From positions 1-32,684 of IMG/VR virus record IMGVR_UViG_3300009285_005866: a DNA stretch of 32,684 bases; one strand, 5' to 3'. The stretch is from a virus. The translations under genes were made by a program, and so were the position numbers. The notes under the pieces were generated by a model. That model was given only the letters and a program-made list of their open reading frames with translations, did not search any database and was not told the DNA's origin. Positions 14,141-22,427 of this stretch are shown here, in pieces (the stretch's first letter is position 1; each line of letters starts with the position of its first letter).

Positions 14141-16101
14141 ACTGGTTAAAAGAAAAGTGGCAAAAAACCAAGACCTGGACGGCCGATAAATGGCGCCGTT
14201 TCAAGTGGTTTTTTATTATCCCGACGGCCGCGGCCGCGACGCTTCTGCCCGTGGTCGTTCCAGGCCCGGTAGAATTTGACGCGCGGAAGCTCACCATAGT
14301 CGGCGAGGGCTGCGCGAAGTATGAAAATGGACAAACCATACCGGTCACGCCGGAGGAATACGCCTCTTACGGCGAAGCCGGAGCGACGCCGGTCAATGCC
14401 GATTGCGGCCATGACTTTGACGCCGCTGACCGGCGGGGCATCAAGCTCGGCGATTACTATGACGACGGCGAGTTTACAGTTTACTGGATTGCGGAGCGAG
14501 CCGTGGAACTCCCCAAAGGCGAAACCCCGAAAGGATTTGAGCTAAACGAGGCCAGCGGAAAGTTTCGCCTCAATTCCGACCTCAAAGATATTTTTGAACT
14601 CAACCGCGCCGAGGCCGCGATTGCCCATTCGACTTCGACTGTCGCGGGATGCCTGGCCTGTTCGTCTATAACTTTTCCCTTTAACGGCACGGACGCGGCG
14701 GGGAACACAATGCTAGTCGTCGGCTCCGCGCATTGGGACGCTACCGACGCGGATGAGCCGATTGTTTCTATAACATTCAACAGCGACGCCGTGACGAAAG
14801 CTATCGAGGAGCTGGCGGCTGTCGGAACGGACGCTCTTTACTATCGCATCGCGCCGGACGCTACCGCCGGAAACGTAGTCGTCACTTATACCGGCACTGT
14901 TACTCAAACGGACGTCGAGGCGTGGCTGTTTACCGGCGTCGCTCAAAGCGCACCGGAGAGCAGCGACGGCGGGAACAGCGCGAGCGCGACGTCGGTCAGC
15001 GCTACCGTGACCTCAACTTCCGGGGCGGCTCTGGTGGACGCCGCGCAACTCGGCACAGGAACTTTGAGCGCCGATACCGGACAGACTGTGCGCTACAACG
15101 AGGGGGACGCGGCGTTTGGCGATGAAATCGGCGTTACCGCCGGAGCGCAAACTTCAACCTGGGGTTCGGGCGGCGGCGCGACGGCTATGGGAGTCGTGAC
15201 GATCTCGCTGGCCACTCCCACCGCTTCCTGCACCCCGGCCGCGCAAGGCGACTGGTATGTGCAAGCAGGGGACGTTTGCTATGTGAGCGCCGACACCTAC
15301 GTTCAGGGCGACTGCATAATCTACGGCACTGTGAACATCATCGAGAGCGCGACTTTGAACTGCCGGAATATAAAAGGTCAGGCAGGCGGGAAAATAAACG
15401 GCACGGCCGGAGCAAAAGCCAGACAAGACGACACCGGCAAACAAGTGACTTTTGACTCCACGGCCAACGGCGGCGACGCTTCCGGGGCTTCCTCGGACTC
15501 TTTTACCCTGACTGTTGCCAATCACGCCAGATTGAACGGCGCGATCGCCGTGGTTTGCGTTGTGGCTCGCGACACCACGGCCGGAGACCGCACGGCGGAC
15601 ACTGTCACTGTCGGCGGCACTACTGCCACCTCGCTGACTTCGGCGGACAACGGCACGGACTTGCGGGCCCAGCTTTACTACGTCGTCAATCCGGTGGCCG
15701 GAGCAAACACTGTTTCCGTGGATATGGGCGCGGCCGCCACCGGCTTCGCGATCAGCGGGGCGGTTTTTTACAACGTCGATCAGACCTCTCCTTTTAGCGA
15801 CAATGATACGACCACGGCAAACGCGGAGTCGATGACCCGAACCCTGACTACGGCTGTCGCCGGAGAAATGGGCGTGGACTGCGGCTGGACAAAAGAGGGA
15901 CCGGCGAGCGGCGTGACTGTGGGCGCGAATCAGACCACGGCCGCCAAGCTCGATGTCGCCGCGGGCGGAGTCAACGATACCCTCGTGATGTCCTACGAAC
16001 CCTCGGTATCCGCCGCCGCCAGCGTCACGATGTCCTGGAGCTGGACAGGATCGGAAGCCCACGCTTTCGTGGCGGGAACATTGCAGACAGAAGCACAGTA
16101 A
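14137..16101 (+). CDS. Membrane-anchored large surface protein with duplicated beta domain
   Basis: A basic start (MNWLKEKWQKTKTW) is followed by one membrane segment (residues about 23-42) and some 600 residues of mostly beta structure. Two related domains of about 200 residues are visible, beginning near residues 178 and 451. Each has the order strand block, a D-x-x-x-D-x-I/V region, an LYY motif (ALYYRI / QLYYVV), an F-x-x-V (LFTGV / VFYNV) strand and a Trp-rich end. Between them a cysteine-containing beta-helix-like part (DWYVQAGDVCYVSADTYVQG) occurs. The gene is far richer in G+C than its neighbours. It starts on an ATGA overlap with the fibre gene. An antisense ORF of 393 codons (15154-16335) is most likely a composition artefact. 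Confidence 0.65.
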   Translation: MNWLKEKWQKTKTWTADKWRRFKWFFIIPTAAAATLLPVVVPGPVEFDARKLTIVGEGCAKYENGQTIPVTPEEYASYGEAGATPVNADCGHDFDAADRRGIKLGDYYDDGEFTVYWIAERAVELPKGETPKGFELNEASGKFRLNSDLKDIFELNRAEAAIAHSTSTVAGCLACSSITFPFNGTDAAGNTMLVVGSAHWDATDADEPIVSITFNSDAVTKAIEELAAVGTDALYYRIAPDATAGNVVVTYTGTVTQTDVEAWLFTGVAQSAPESSDGGNSASATSVSATVTSTSGAALVDAAQLGTGTLSADTGQTVRYNEGDAAFGDEIGVTAGAQTSTWGSGGGATAMGVVTISLATPTASCTPAAQGDWYVQAGDVCYVSADTYVQGDCIIYGTVNIIESATLNCRNIKGQAGGKINGTAGAKARQDDTGKQVTFDSTANGGDASGASSDSFTLTVANHARLNGAIAVVCVVARDTTAGDRTADTVTVGGTTATSLTSADNGTDLRAQLYYVVNPVAGANTVSVDMGAAATGFAISGAVFYNVDQTSPFSDNDTTTANAESMTRTLTTAVAGEMGVDCGWTKEGPASGVTVGANQTTAAKLDVAAGGVNDTLVMSYEPSVSAAASVTMSWSWTGSEAHAFVAGTLQTEAQ

Positions 16102-16113
16102 CTTTATTCTAAC

Positions 16114-16251
16114 ATGACCCTCAAACTCCTCCTCGCTATCATCGCCCTCGCCCTCCTCGCTCATTTCGGCTTCGTGGTCGTGAGCAAAATTTCCTTTGAC
16201 GAGAATGGGTTTGATATTGAATTTGCGGATGACTGTCCCCTTAATCCTTAA
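16114..16251 (+). CDS. Small membrane protein, lysis-block candidate
   Basis: The 45 residues start MTLKLLLAIIALALLAHFGF, a single membrane segment, followed by an acidic short tail (FDENGFDIEFADDC). No Shine-Dalgarno sequence is seen. The following gene is another membrane peptide, then a two-segment membrane protein and a peptidase, so it may belong to a holin/antiholin or spanin-like set. The evidence is hydropathy and position only. Confidence 0.5.
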   Translation: MTLKLLLAIIALALLAHFGFVVVSKISFDENGFDIEFADDCPLNP

Positions 16252-16260
16252 CCTCCTCCC

Positions 16261-16371
16261 ATGCAGTATCTCTATGTACTCCTCGGCTTCGCGCTCGGCG
16301 TTCTGACGGAACACCTGTTCCACTGGTTTGACCAATCCTGCGGCTGGCTCGCGAAAAAAGTTTATAGATAA
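16261..16371 (+). CDS. Very small membrane peptide
   Basis: The 36 residues (MQYLYVLLGFALGVLTEHLF then a basic end) contain one short membrane segment. CCTCCTCCC precedes the ATG and is not a ribosome-binding site, so initiation is uncertain. It lies between two other small membrane genes, 9 nt after one and 12 nt before the other. It may be a regulator of the neighbouring holin-like proteins or not a gene. Confidence 0.4.
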   Translation: MQYLYVLLGFALGVLTEHLFHWFDQSCGWLAKKVYR

Positions 16372-16383
16372 GTATTCTTATTC

Positions 16384-16587
16384 ATGCTTTCAAACAAGGA
16401 ACGAATGCAATGGTACGCTCTCGGCGTGGCGACAATAGTGCTGCTGATCGTCCTCGGCATGACGATTCTCTCCGACCAGGGCTATCTCAATGACACATTT
16501 ATATTTTTTTGCTCGGTGCTGGGTATGGTTTTGGGAGCGGGGATCTACAAGTCAATAAAAGGAGATAAGGACAATGGCAAAACGTAA
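16384..16587 (+). CDS. Two-segment small membrane protein, holin candidate
   Basis: The 67 residues contain two hydrophobic helices (about 12-31 and 39-57) with a short polar link (SDQGYLND) and a basic C-terminus (YKSIKGDKDNGK), the layout of class II holins. Holins open the inner membrane to release endolysin. It overlaps the downstream peptidase gene by 14 nt, the classical holin-endolysin order. No family recognised. Confidence 0.55.
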   Translation: MLSNKERMQWYALGVATIVLLIVLGMTILSDQGYLNDTFIFFCSVLGMVLGAGIYKSIKGDKDNGKT

Positions 16588-17653
16588 ACTCAAAGGCAAT
16601 CTGAAATTCGGACTGGTTCCGCTGAAGAAGGACAAACACGACTTCCCTCTTGGCGCGGTATTTCCACAGATGGATATTAAGGATATCCTGCCGAAATTCG
16701 AGCTTCCCCGCATCTCTCCTCTGCACCAGAAAGAATCCGACTACTGCTCGGCCTACGGCACGGATCAGATGTCGCGTTTCCAGGAGGACGAGGAATTTGA
16801 ACCAAGTTGGGGTTTCGCGGTCTCAAAACTCCTCTCCGGCGACCCAGACGAGTGGGGTCAGAACCTTCGTGACGCTTTCAAGCGGCCGGTGAAGTACGGT
16901 TCGCTTCGTAAAGCTGACTCTCCAATGAGCCTCGAAACTCATGACGCGACATTCTTGCGGCATATCAAGAACTGGCCGAAGGATCTGTTCGATAAGGCCA
17001 AGCCGTTTAAGAAACAATCCTACTTCTTTATTGACGGCCGCTATGATCCGTTCGATAACATCTGCGTGGCGCTCTACCAGTTCCGTGATCAAGAACGCGC
17101 AGTCGGCTCGGGTGTGCTGTGGGACTGGCCGATGGATAATCCGAATATCCCGAGCAGAGTACCGACCAGCGGGTTTGGTCATTTTATCGTTTATACTGGA
17201 TATGACCGGGAGAAGGACTGCCTTGTCCTCTTGAACTCCTATGGTCCCGACGTGGGAGATAAAGGTTATTTCTATATTCCGCGAAGCGTAGTGAATGCCT
17301 TCGCCGGGAAGTATGGCGCGGGAATGTTCGTCGATCTTCCTGCTGCTACGGCTAAAATGATAATTAACGTTCACAAAAAGGAGTCAAATATGGCAGAAGT
17401 CCGAAGTGATTTTATGAACCTCAACCTTAAAGATGTTGCCAAAGGTGCTCTCGTTGCTGTCATCGTGGCGGTGCTTGGTTACAGCAAGGAACTCATTGAG
17501 GTAAATGGTCTGGCGATAACCGCGGATCAATTCAGGGAGATCCTCAGCATTGCCCTGACCGCCGGTGTTGGTTATCTGGTAAAGAATCTGTTTGAAGACA
17601 ACACTGGGAAGAACAAAATCATAAGTTCTGTGGGCGGTCTTTTTAAGAAGTAG
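16574..17653 (+). CDS. Papain-like (C1) cysteine peptidase fused to a holin-like domain
   Basis: Residues about 45-260 carry the C1 peptidase signature: Gln52 and catalytic Cys58 in SDYCSAYG, His203 in GFGHFIVYTGY and Asn221 in LLNSYGP with G-D-K-G-Y-F-Y-I-P after it. Papain-like peptidases occur in phages as lysins or processing enzymes. Residues 273-359 form a separate domain with two hydrophobic helices (GALVAVIVAVLGYSKE; ILSIALTAGVGYLVKNLF) resembling phage holins. The two halves are joined in frame. AAAGGAGA precedes the ATG at 16574. An internal AAAAAGGAG plus ATG at 17390 suggests the second domain is also made alone. No signal peptide is present at the N-terminus. Confidence 0.75.
   Translation: MAKRKLKGNLKFGLVPLKKDKHDFPLGAVFPQMDIKDILPKFELPRISPLHQKESDYCSAYGTDQMSRFQEDEEFEPSWGFAVSKLLSGDPDEWGQNLRDAFKRPVKYGSLRKADSPMSLETHDATFLRHIKNWPKDLFDKAKPFKKQSYFFIDGRYDPFDNICVALYQFRDQERAVGSGVLWDWPMDNPNIPSRVPTSGFGHFIVYTGYDREKDCLVLLNSYGPDVGDKGYFYIPRSVVNAFAGKYGAGMFVDLPAATAKMIINVHKKESNMAEVRSDFMNLNLKDVAKGALVAVIVAVLGYSKELIEVNGLAITADQFREILSIALTAGVGYLVKNLFEDNTGKNKIISSVGGLFKK
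17390..17653 (+). CDS. Internal in-frame gene: holin-like protein made from the peptidase ORF
   Basis: The ATG at 17390 is codon 273 of the peptidase ORF. It is preceded by AAAAAGGAGTCAAAT, a near-ideal ribosome-binding site at good spacing, stronger than most in this window. The 87-residue product has a polar N-terminus (MAEVRSDFMNLNLKD) and two hydrophobic helices, a complete holin-like protein. Either the stop of an upstream gene was lost, fusing two genes while both starts remain, or both forms are used. No frame break separates the two parts. Confidence 0.6.
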   Translation: MAEVRSDFMNLNLKDVAKGALVAVIVAVLGYSKELIEVNGLAITADQFREILSIALTAGVGYLVKNLFEDNTGKNKIISSVGGLFKK

Positions 17654-17661
17654 TTCCTTGA

Positions 17662-17681
17662 CCCTTGCCGTCCGGCAGGGG
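17662..17681 (+). other. GC-rich hairpin after the peptidase gene
   Basis: CCCTTGCC (17662-17669) pairs with GGCAGGGG (17674-17681), eight pairs with one G-T, around a 4-nt loop. It is followed by TGAGAGAA and not by a U-tract, so it is only a possible weak terminator or mRNA end-stabilising element between the lysis-like block and the connector. Confidence 0.45.
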
Positions 17682-17702
17682 TGAGAGAATTAAGAAGAAA
17701 AA

Positions 17703-18959
17703 ATGGCAAAGACAATCCCCCTTAGCGCGATAGATACATATCTTCAGGACCGCCTTAGGACGACCGTGGGCGTACGGGTGTCGCAGACTGAACGTGTTAG
17801 ATTGATCAACCAAACGATCCAGCTCTTACAATCATCGATGAATCTTGATACTACTAAACGGATCATTACTTTTGATTACCTAAGTGATGAATCAGATTAT
17901 TCAGTTGTAAATGATTTGGGGATCGATGATTTTAAGGATGCAAAAGCGATCAGAGATCCTAACAATGCCTATGAACGATTCGATCCCGAAGATGAAGAGA
18001 CAGTAGATGAATTCATCAAGGAGGGGCGGGTAACGAACGTGTACTGTGTTGAAGAGAGGGACAATACTGATATCCTGCGTCTTATTTATCGGAACGGAAA
18101 TACCCGACTTACTCTGGCCGCACTTAATTCCTTGACAGAGGATGGTACATGGGCGTCTGATGCTTCAACTTCTGACGCGGGAACTTTAGCTGCTAATGCC
18201 GATAGATTTAAGAAAGGATCTGGGTCTTTGGAATTTGACATAGACGTCTCCCAGTCCGTGAATAACAAAGCCAGTATTAGAAATACAACCCTGACAACAG
18301 TTGATTTGTCTGGTTATCAAAACATCGGTCACTTCAGATCATGGCTTGATTTACAGCAACTTACCGCTGCTCAACTTGCAACCATCTCCTCGGCGGAGAT
18401 CAGGTTTGGCAGTAGTTCTTCTGCCTATGGGGCTGTTACAGTAACTACTCCGATTAACGGCGGAACATGGAAGGCCGGTTGGAATCGAGTATCATGGGAC
18501 TGGGCTGATGTGTCAGAGACCGGGAGTCCTGATTATACGGCGGTTGATTATGTCGAACTCATCCTGAACTATTCAGCGTCCATGACGGATGCAAATAACG
18601 TAAAGTGGGATGATCTGGTGGTCATCCTCCCTAGGGAATTGGAAATGGTTTACTTCTCTCAATACATGGTTTCTGTTTCTGGGACTTTGCAGGAGGAATT
18701 TACCATAACAACGATTAATACCGCGGAGACACTCCTGTTGCCCACCGCTAACAGGGATGATTTTGTCCATCTCTGCGCCGTGTATGGGTTCCAGCAGATG
18801 AAACATGAAGGAAGTCAAGCTGATCTCAAACAGAAAATGCAAGCTGATGACGCTTTTAAACGAATCTTCGCTAACGTCGGGCATCGCATAACTAGAGAGA
18901 AACCCAGCATTATGGTCCATGGTAACAGCGCGGGTAGGATTGAAAGGAGGATGTGGTGA
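17703..18959 (+). CDS. Head-tail connector (adaptor) with an inserted jelly-roll domain
   Basis: Residues 1-140 and 310-418 look like one helical adaptor protein of short-tailed phages: an N-terminal helix (IDTYLQDRLRTTVG; RVRLINQTIQLLQSSMN) and a C-terminal part with RDDFVHLCAVYGFQQMKHEG helices and a basic end. Such proteins sit below the portal. Between them, residues about 145-309 form a carbohydrate-binding-type beta-sandwich (KKGSGSLEFDIDVS, WKAGWNRVSWDWADV, VKWDDLVV), a lectin-like fold common in phage receptor proteins. The insertion is an inference from pattern. The stop overlaps the following GTG start. Confidence 0.65.
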   Translation: MAKTIPLSAIDTYLQDRLRTTVGVRVSQTERVRLINQTIQLLQSSMNLDTTKRIITFDYLSDESDYSVVNDLGIDDFKDAKAIRDPNNAYERFDPEDEETVDEFIKEGRVTNVYCVEERDNTDILRLIYRNGNTRLTLAALNSLTEDGTWASDASTSDAGTLAANADRFKKGSGSLEFDIDVSQSVNNKASIRNTTLTTVDLSGYQNIGHFRSWLDLQQLTAAQLATISSAEIRFGSSSSAYGAVTVTTPINGGTWKAGWNRVSWDWADVSETGSPDYTAVDYVELILNYSASMTDANNVKWDDLVVILPRELEMVYFSQYMVSVSGTLQEEFTITTINTAETLLLPTANRDDFVHLCAVYGFQQMKHEGSQADLKQKMQADDAFKRIFANVGHRITREKPSIMVHGNSAGRIERRMW

Positions 18960-20812
18960 CCGAACCGGGATTAAAGACATTTGTTCAGGGGCAATATCGA
19001 GGACTTTACAGTCTCCGCCGATCTACTGAAATTCCGCATTCGTTCGCGGCGCATGTCTTAAACATCGATCTTTCCTCGTCCTCACAAATTGCTCCTTTGA
19101 AGGGACATTCCCGATTTGGTCATCAGCCGAATGCGGCCGATAAAGTAAATAGGATGTTTACTTATGAACGGGGGAACGGGTATAAGACTATCGTGCAGGT
19201 GCGGGATAATGGCACCAATACCCTGTTAGAAGCTTTGATACGGGGTGATAATCGTAATTCCCAGGATGGCCAGTGGATGATCCTCGAGGAGGGGTTTACT
19301 ACTGGAAAGGTCATGTCTTTCGCGCCATTTAATGATACCGGGGTCGACAATTTGTTGATGAGTAATGGCACCGACATCTTTACTGCGTGGAACGGGGCAA
19401 TTTGTTTGGCGGATGGAGCGATCAGCGCAGGTGGAGCAACGATTACGGTCAGTAAGACCACGGATGATCCTAAGACTAATCCGACTGATGGATTCGGTGC
19501 TACTGGTACCCTGGTCTACCGGGACACGGCTGGGGTTAGGGTGGAAGTGACTTACACGGGCAAAACCGGCACAACTTTTACTGGTTGCGCAGGTGCCACT
19601 GCTTCGGCTGACAACACCGGGATTGCTCAGATACCCGACATCACGACTTACAGCGGGGTTCCCAAATTCTCCTACATCATCACAGCGCAAGGTCGAGTGT
19701 GGGGGACGGGCGTGGTCGGGTCAGAGACAGTTATGCAGGGGTCCGAAGTCAGTGATTTCACAAATTATACGGTCTCCACCACCCCGTCTTCCCCACTGAC
19801 GGAGGATTTTCCGGAGGGCGGGAAAAACGTCGCCTTGGCCGCGATTGACAATTGGATTATTATATTTAAGGAGAGGCAGGTGATTGCGTTCGGGTTGGAA
19901 TTCCCATCTTCCAGTACCAGGGCGGCAGTTAGGAAACACGTCGCCGACATCGGCATAGCCTCATCAAAGGCCATCACCAGGGTCGGGAACGATTATTGGT
20001 TTATTTCGAACGTCGGACAGTTGAGGAGGTTGCAACGTTTAGAAGCGGAGAATATTTTCCAGACGGAGGACCTTGGTAGCATCATCAGACCCACAATCAA
20101 GAATTTCGACTACTCCGACGCAGCTTTGGGTTATTGGACCAAAGAACGGATTATGGTCGCTGCTTGCCGGACTGACGAAGATCAGAGTATTAACGAAAAA
20201 ATCGTCTATATCCAATTTAGCGAAAACATCGAGGGTGCCGCCATCATCAATCACGGCGTCATGGATTGGGCAGTCAGTGATTGGACGGAGTATGATGGGG
20301 ATTTTTATTTCGGGGGTTCAGCTTCTTCTCGGTGTTATAAAGCTTTCGATGGTTATACAAAGGATGGGGCGGCGATAGTGGCTGAGTACACTACCAAAGC
20401 GGAGCATTTCGGGGAGGAGTTCGAACAGAAGGAAATTGTGTATTTGGCGGTTAAAGGACGGATTGGAGCCGGGACGACGCTCTACGTGGAAGTTCTCTTC
20501 GATGAGAATGGAAAGACGGCGGTTTATGAGTATGACCTTGCTGACACGGACACCGAATACATCACCCAGGGGGTGTCGAATCCATTAGGTGTGAACGCCC
20601 TCGGGACTGAACCCTTGGGTGGGACGGTGGATGACGTTGATGAATTGGATCCATTTTTTGTGGTCTTCGAAATTCCTAGACAAGCAAACCCGTACACGGT
20701 TCAGGCTACGTTCTCTTCCGATGGCGAAGGACAGCGGTGGGTAGTGGACGCCCACGCTTGGTATCACGCGCCGACTTCCAATTCAGTTTTTCCATTAAAA
20801 GGTGTTACTTAA
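18956..20812 (+). CDS. Tail hub or DNA-stabilisation protein (P22 gp10-like beta-propeller)
   Basis: The 618 residues form repeated beta blades (SFAPFNDTGVDNLLMSNGTD, AAIDNWIIIFKERQVIAFGL, VGNDYWFISNVGQLRRL, ERIMVAACRTDE), a pattern I associate with the propeller of P22 gp10-type and T7 gp12-type tail nozzle proteins that close the head-tail channel. A small inserted domain (VEVTYTGKTGTTFTGCAG) near residues 200-220 is typical of metagenomic relatives. I chose GTG at 18956 because AAGGAGG ends 5 nt upstream and the GTGA overlaps the connector stop; the GTG at 18953 is too close to the ribosome-binding site. It follows the connector directly, as expected. Confidence 0.7.
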   Translation: MTEPGLKTFVQGQYRGLYSLRRSTEIPHSFAAHVLNIDLSSSSQIAPLKGHSRFGHQPNAADKVNRMFTYERGNGYKTIVQVRDNGTNTLLEALIRGDNRNSQDGQWMILEEGFTTGKVMSFAPFNDTGVDNLLMSNGTDIFTAWNGAICLADGAISAGGATITVSKTTDDPKTNPTDGFGATGTLVYRDTAGVRVEVTYTGKTGTTFTGCAGATASADNTGIAQIPDITTYSGVPKFSYIITAQGRVWGTGVVGSETVMQGSEVSDFTNYTVSTTPSSPLTEDFPEGGKNVALAAIDNWIIIFKERQVIAFGLEFPSSSTRAAVRKHVADIGIASSKAITRVGNDYWFISNVGQLRRLQRLEAENIFQTEDLGSIIRPTIKNFDYSDAALGYWTKERIMVAACRTDEDQSINEKIVYIQFSENIEGAAIINHGVMDWAVSDWTEYDGDFYFGGSASSRCYKAFDGYTKDGAAIVAEYTTKAEHFGEEFEQKEIVYLAVKGRIGAGTTLYVEVLFDENGKTAVYEYDLADTDTEYITQGVSNPLGVNALGTEPLGGTVDDVDELDPFFVVFEIPRQANPYTVQATFSSDGEGQRWVVDAHAWYHAPTSNSVFPLKGVT

Positions 20813-20828
20813 TTTGAAAGGAGCAAGT

Positions 20829-22409
20829 ATGAAAAAAATCATCCTCTCTATCGCTACCCTATTGGTCATTGCTAGTAGCGGGTATTACTTAACGCGCAGC
20901 ACTGACACGTTCCTAGAGCCGGTGGTTTTGGACAGTGTCGTGTACGGAATTTCAAGTGAACCCCCGACGATTGGTTATCAGGAAATCGACGTTGATAATT
21001 TGGGGGCGGCAGCTTTTCGTCCATCTGAGTATAAGACTACACTAGGTGAAGCAAAGACAGAGGGTCACGCGGACACGACGATGATTGTCAGTTCAATTAC
21101 CACGAAGGATGGTAATACTCTAAATTCTGATACCCTGGGGGATAGGATCGTTCTGCACATCGCTCCGGGACGGAGTAATGCTGAAATCGTAGTTTGTACT
21201 GGATTAACGGTGTCCACTAAAACTTTCACCAGTTGTACATTTGGTTATCGCTTTGATACCAATGCTACCCAGGCAGCGAACATTAAAGCCCATAGTCCGG
21301 GTGAGACTGTCATTATTTCCGACGATGATCATTACCTGACCGTTCAGTACCCGACCCTGGACGCGGCCAATACCTTCACGAATGCTAATTACTACGCTTC
21401 TTCTACGGCTACAACAGTAAAGTTCTATCTGACCACCTCTACTTCCATCTACCTCTGGGCGAACAAGGACAATGGGAATTTCGGATTTGCGACTTCGGGC
21501 GCGGGGGAGTTGACCTGGAACACCAATGGTACCACGTTCATCGTGGAACGGCCGCTGCTCCTCAGCGCCGGGGTGATCAGTATTGCGACAAACACCTTTG
21601 ACTTTACGATGAATACAACTGATAACCTGTTTCGTATCGCTACAGGTACGATATCAGGTGGGACTGCTTCGGGGAATCGGTTGGACGACCAATGGAATTT
21701 GCGATTTAACGCCACCACCACTCTATTTTCCGGAAAGGCGAGTACCACGGATTACTTCGTGATTGGAAACAATGCCACATCCTCAACCGGGTCTATTTAT
21801 CCGATCTGGCCGTACGGCTCAGAGGGTCTATTTGTTTCGGGCAACGCGACCACCACCGGTTCGCAAACCGTGGGGAACCTGTGTTTCGACAGTTCGGCTG
21901 GGGGGACGACGGTTGATTGCGTGGAGAATGTCGGTTGGGAACAACTCGGAGAAACAGTATTGACCGCGAATGGAGCGACAATCGCGGTGAGTAGCCTCCC
22001 CACCAGAAAAGAACTGATGATAAAAATTTACATAGCCGGCTGGACCGCGGACGGGATCATGGGGTTCACGGTGAACGGCGACACGGCGGCGAATTACGGT
22101 TACGTAAGATATATTGACGATGCTACCCGGACGAGCGCTAATGCCACGTCGGGAATTAACCCATTCTCCGACGAAACATCGGTAGCCAATCAATACTACA
22201 CCATTCATGTTATCAACCGGACAGCGGAAAAGAAGCTATTTACCATCACCGGGACGGGAGCAGATACGACTGGGACGAATGCTCCGTCCCATATTTCCGC
22301 CTCGGCGGTCTGGAACAACACCGCGGCACAGATCAGTTCGATGACCGTGACTACTTCGGCATCGTTTCTGACAGGAAGCCGACTTACGATTTACGGATCA
22401 AAAGACTAA
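20829..22409 (+). CDS. Signal-anchored receptor-binding-type surface protein
   Basis: The start at 20829 follows AAAGGAGCAAGT, an ideal ribosome-binding site; a longer frame begins at 20802 without one. MKKIILSIATLLVIASSGYY is a signal or anchor sequence. The 526 residues then show beta-rich, Thr/Ser-rich modules, repeated N-A-T-T/A-S-T-T motifs (FNATTTLFSGKASTTDYF, GNNATSSTGS) and a C-terminal domain from about residue 375 (LTANGATIAVSSLPTRKELM, then a jelly-roll with MGFTVNGDTAANYGYVRYID). Domains like this occur at the ends of tail and head fibres. No cysteine is found at a lipobox position. A host-adhesion role is likely; the membrane signal is unusual for a virion protein. Confidence 0.6.
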   Translation: MKKIILSIATLLVIASSGYYLTRSTDTFLEPVVLDSVVYGISSEPPTIGYQEIDVDNLGAAAFRPSEYKTTLGEAKTEGHADTTMIVSSITTKDGNTLNSDTLGDRIVLHIAPGRSNAEIVVCTGLTVSTKTFTSCTFGYRFDTNATQAANIKAHSPGETVIISDDDHYLTVQYPTLDAANTFTNANYYASSTATTVKFYLTTSTSIYLWANKDNGNFGFATSGAGELTWNTNGTTFIVERPLLLSAGVISIATNTFDFTMNTTDNLFRIATGTISGGTASGNRLDDQWNLRFNATTTLFSGKASTTDYFVIGNNATSSTGSIYPIWPYGSEGLFVSGNATTTGSQTVGNLCFDSSAGGTTVDCVENVGWEQLGETVLTANGATIAVSSLPTRKELMIKIYIAGWTADGIMGFTVNGDTAANYGYVRYIDDATRTSANATSGINPFSDETSVANQYYTIHVINRTAEKKLFTITGTGADTTGTNAPSHISASAVWNNTAAQISSMTVTTSASFLTGSRLTIYGSKD

Positions 22410-22427
22410 TTAATAATATTAACTCAT

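Noticed and set aside
15154-16335. Long minus-strand ORF of 393 codons
   Set aside because: It lies antisense to the anchored surface protein in the G+C-rich island, where stop codons are rare by composition. Its translation is Arg/Gly/His-rich with no domain pattern and no ribosome-binding site.
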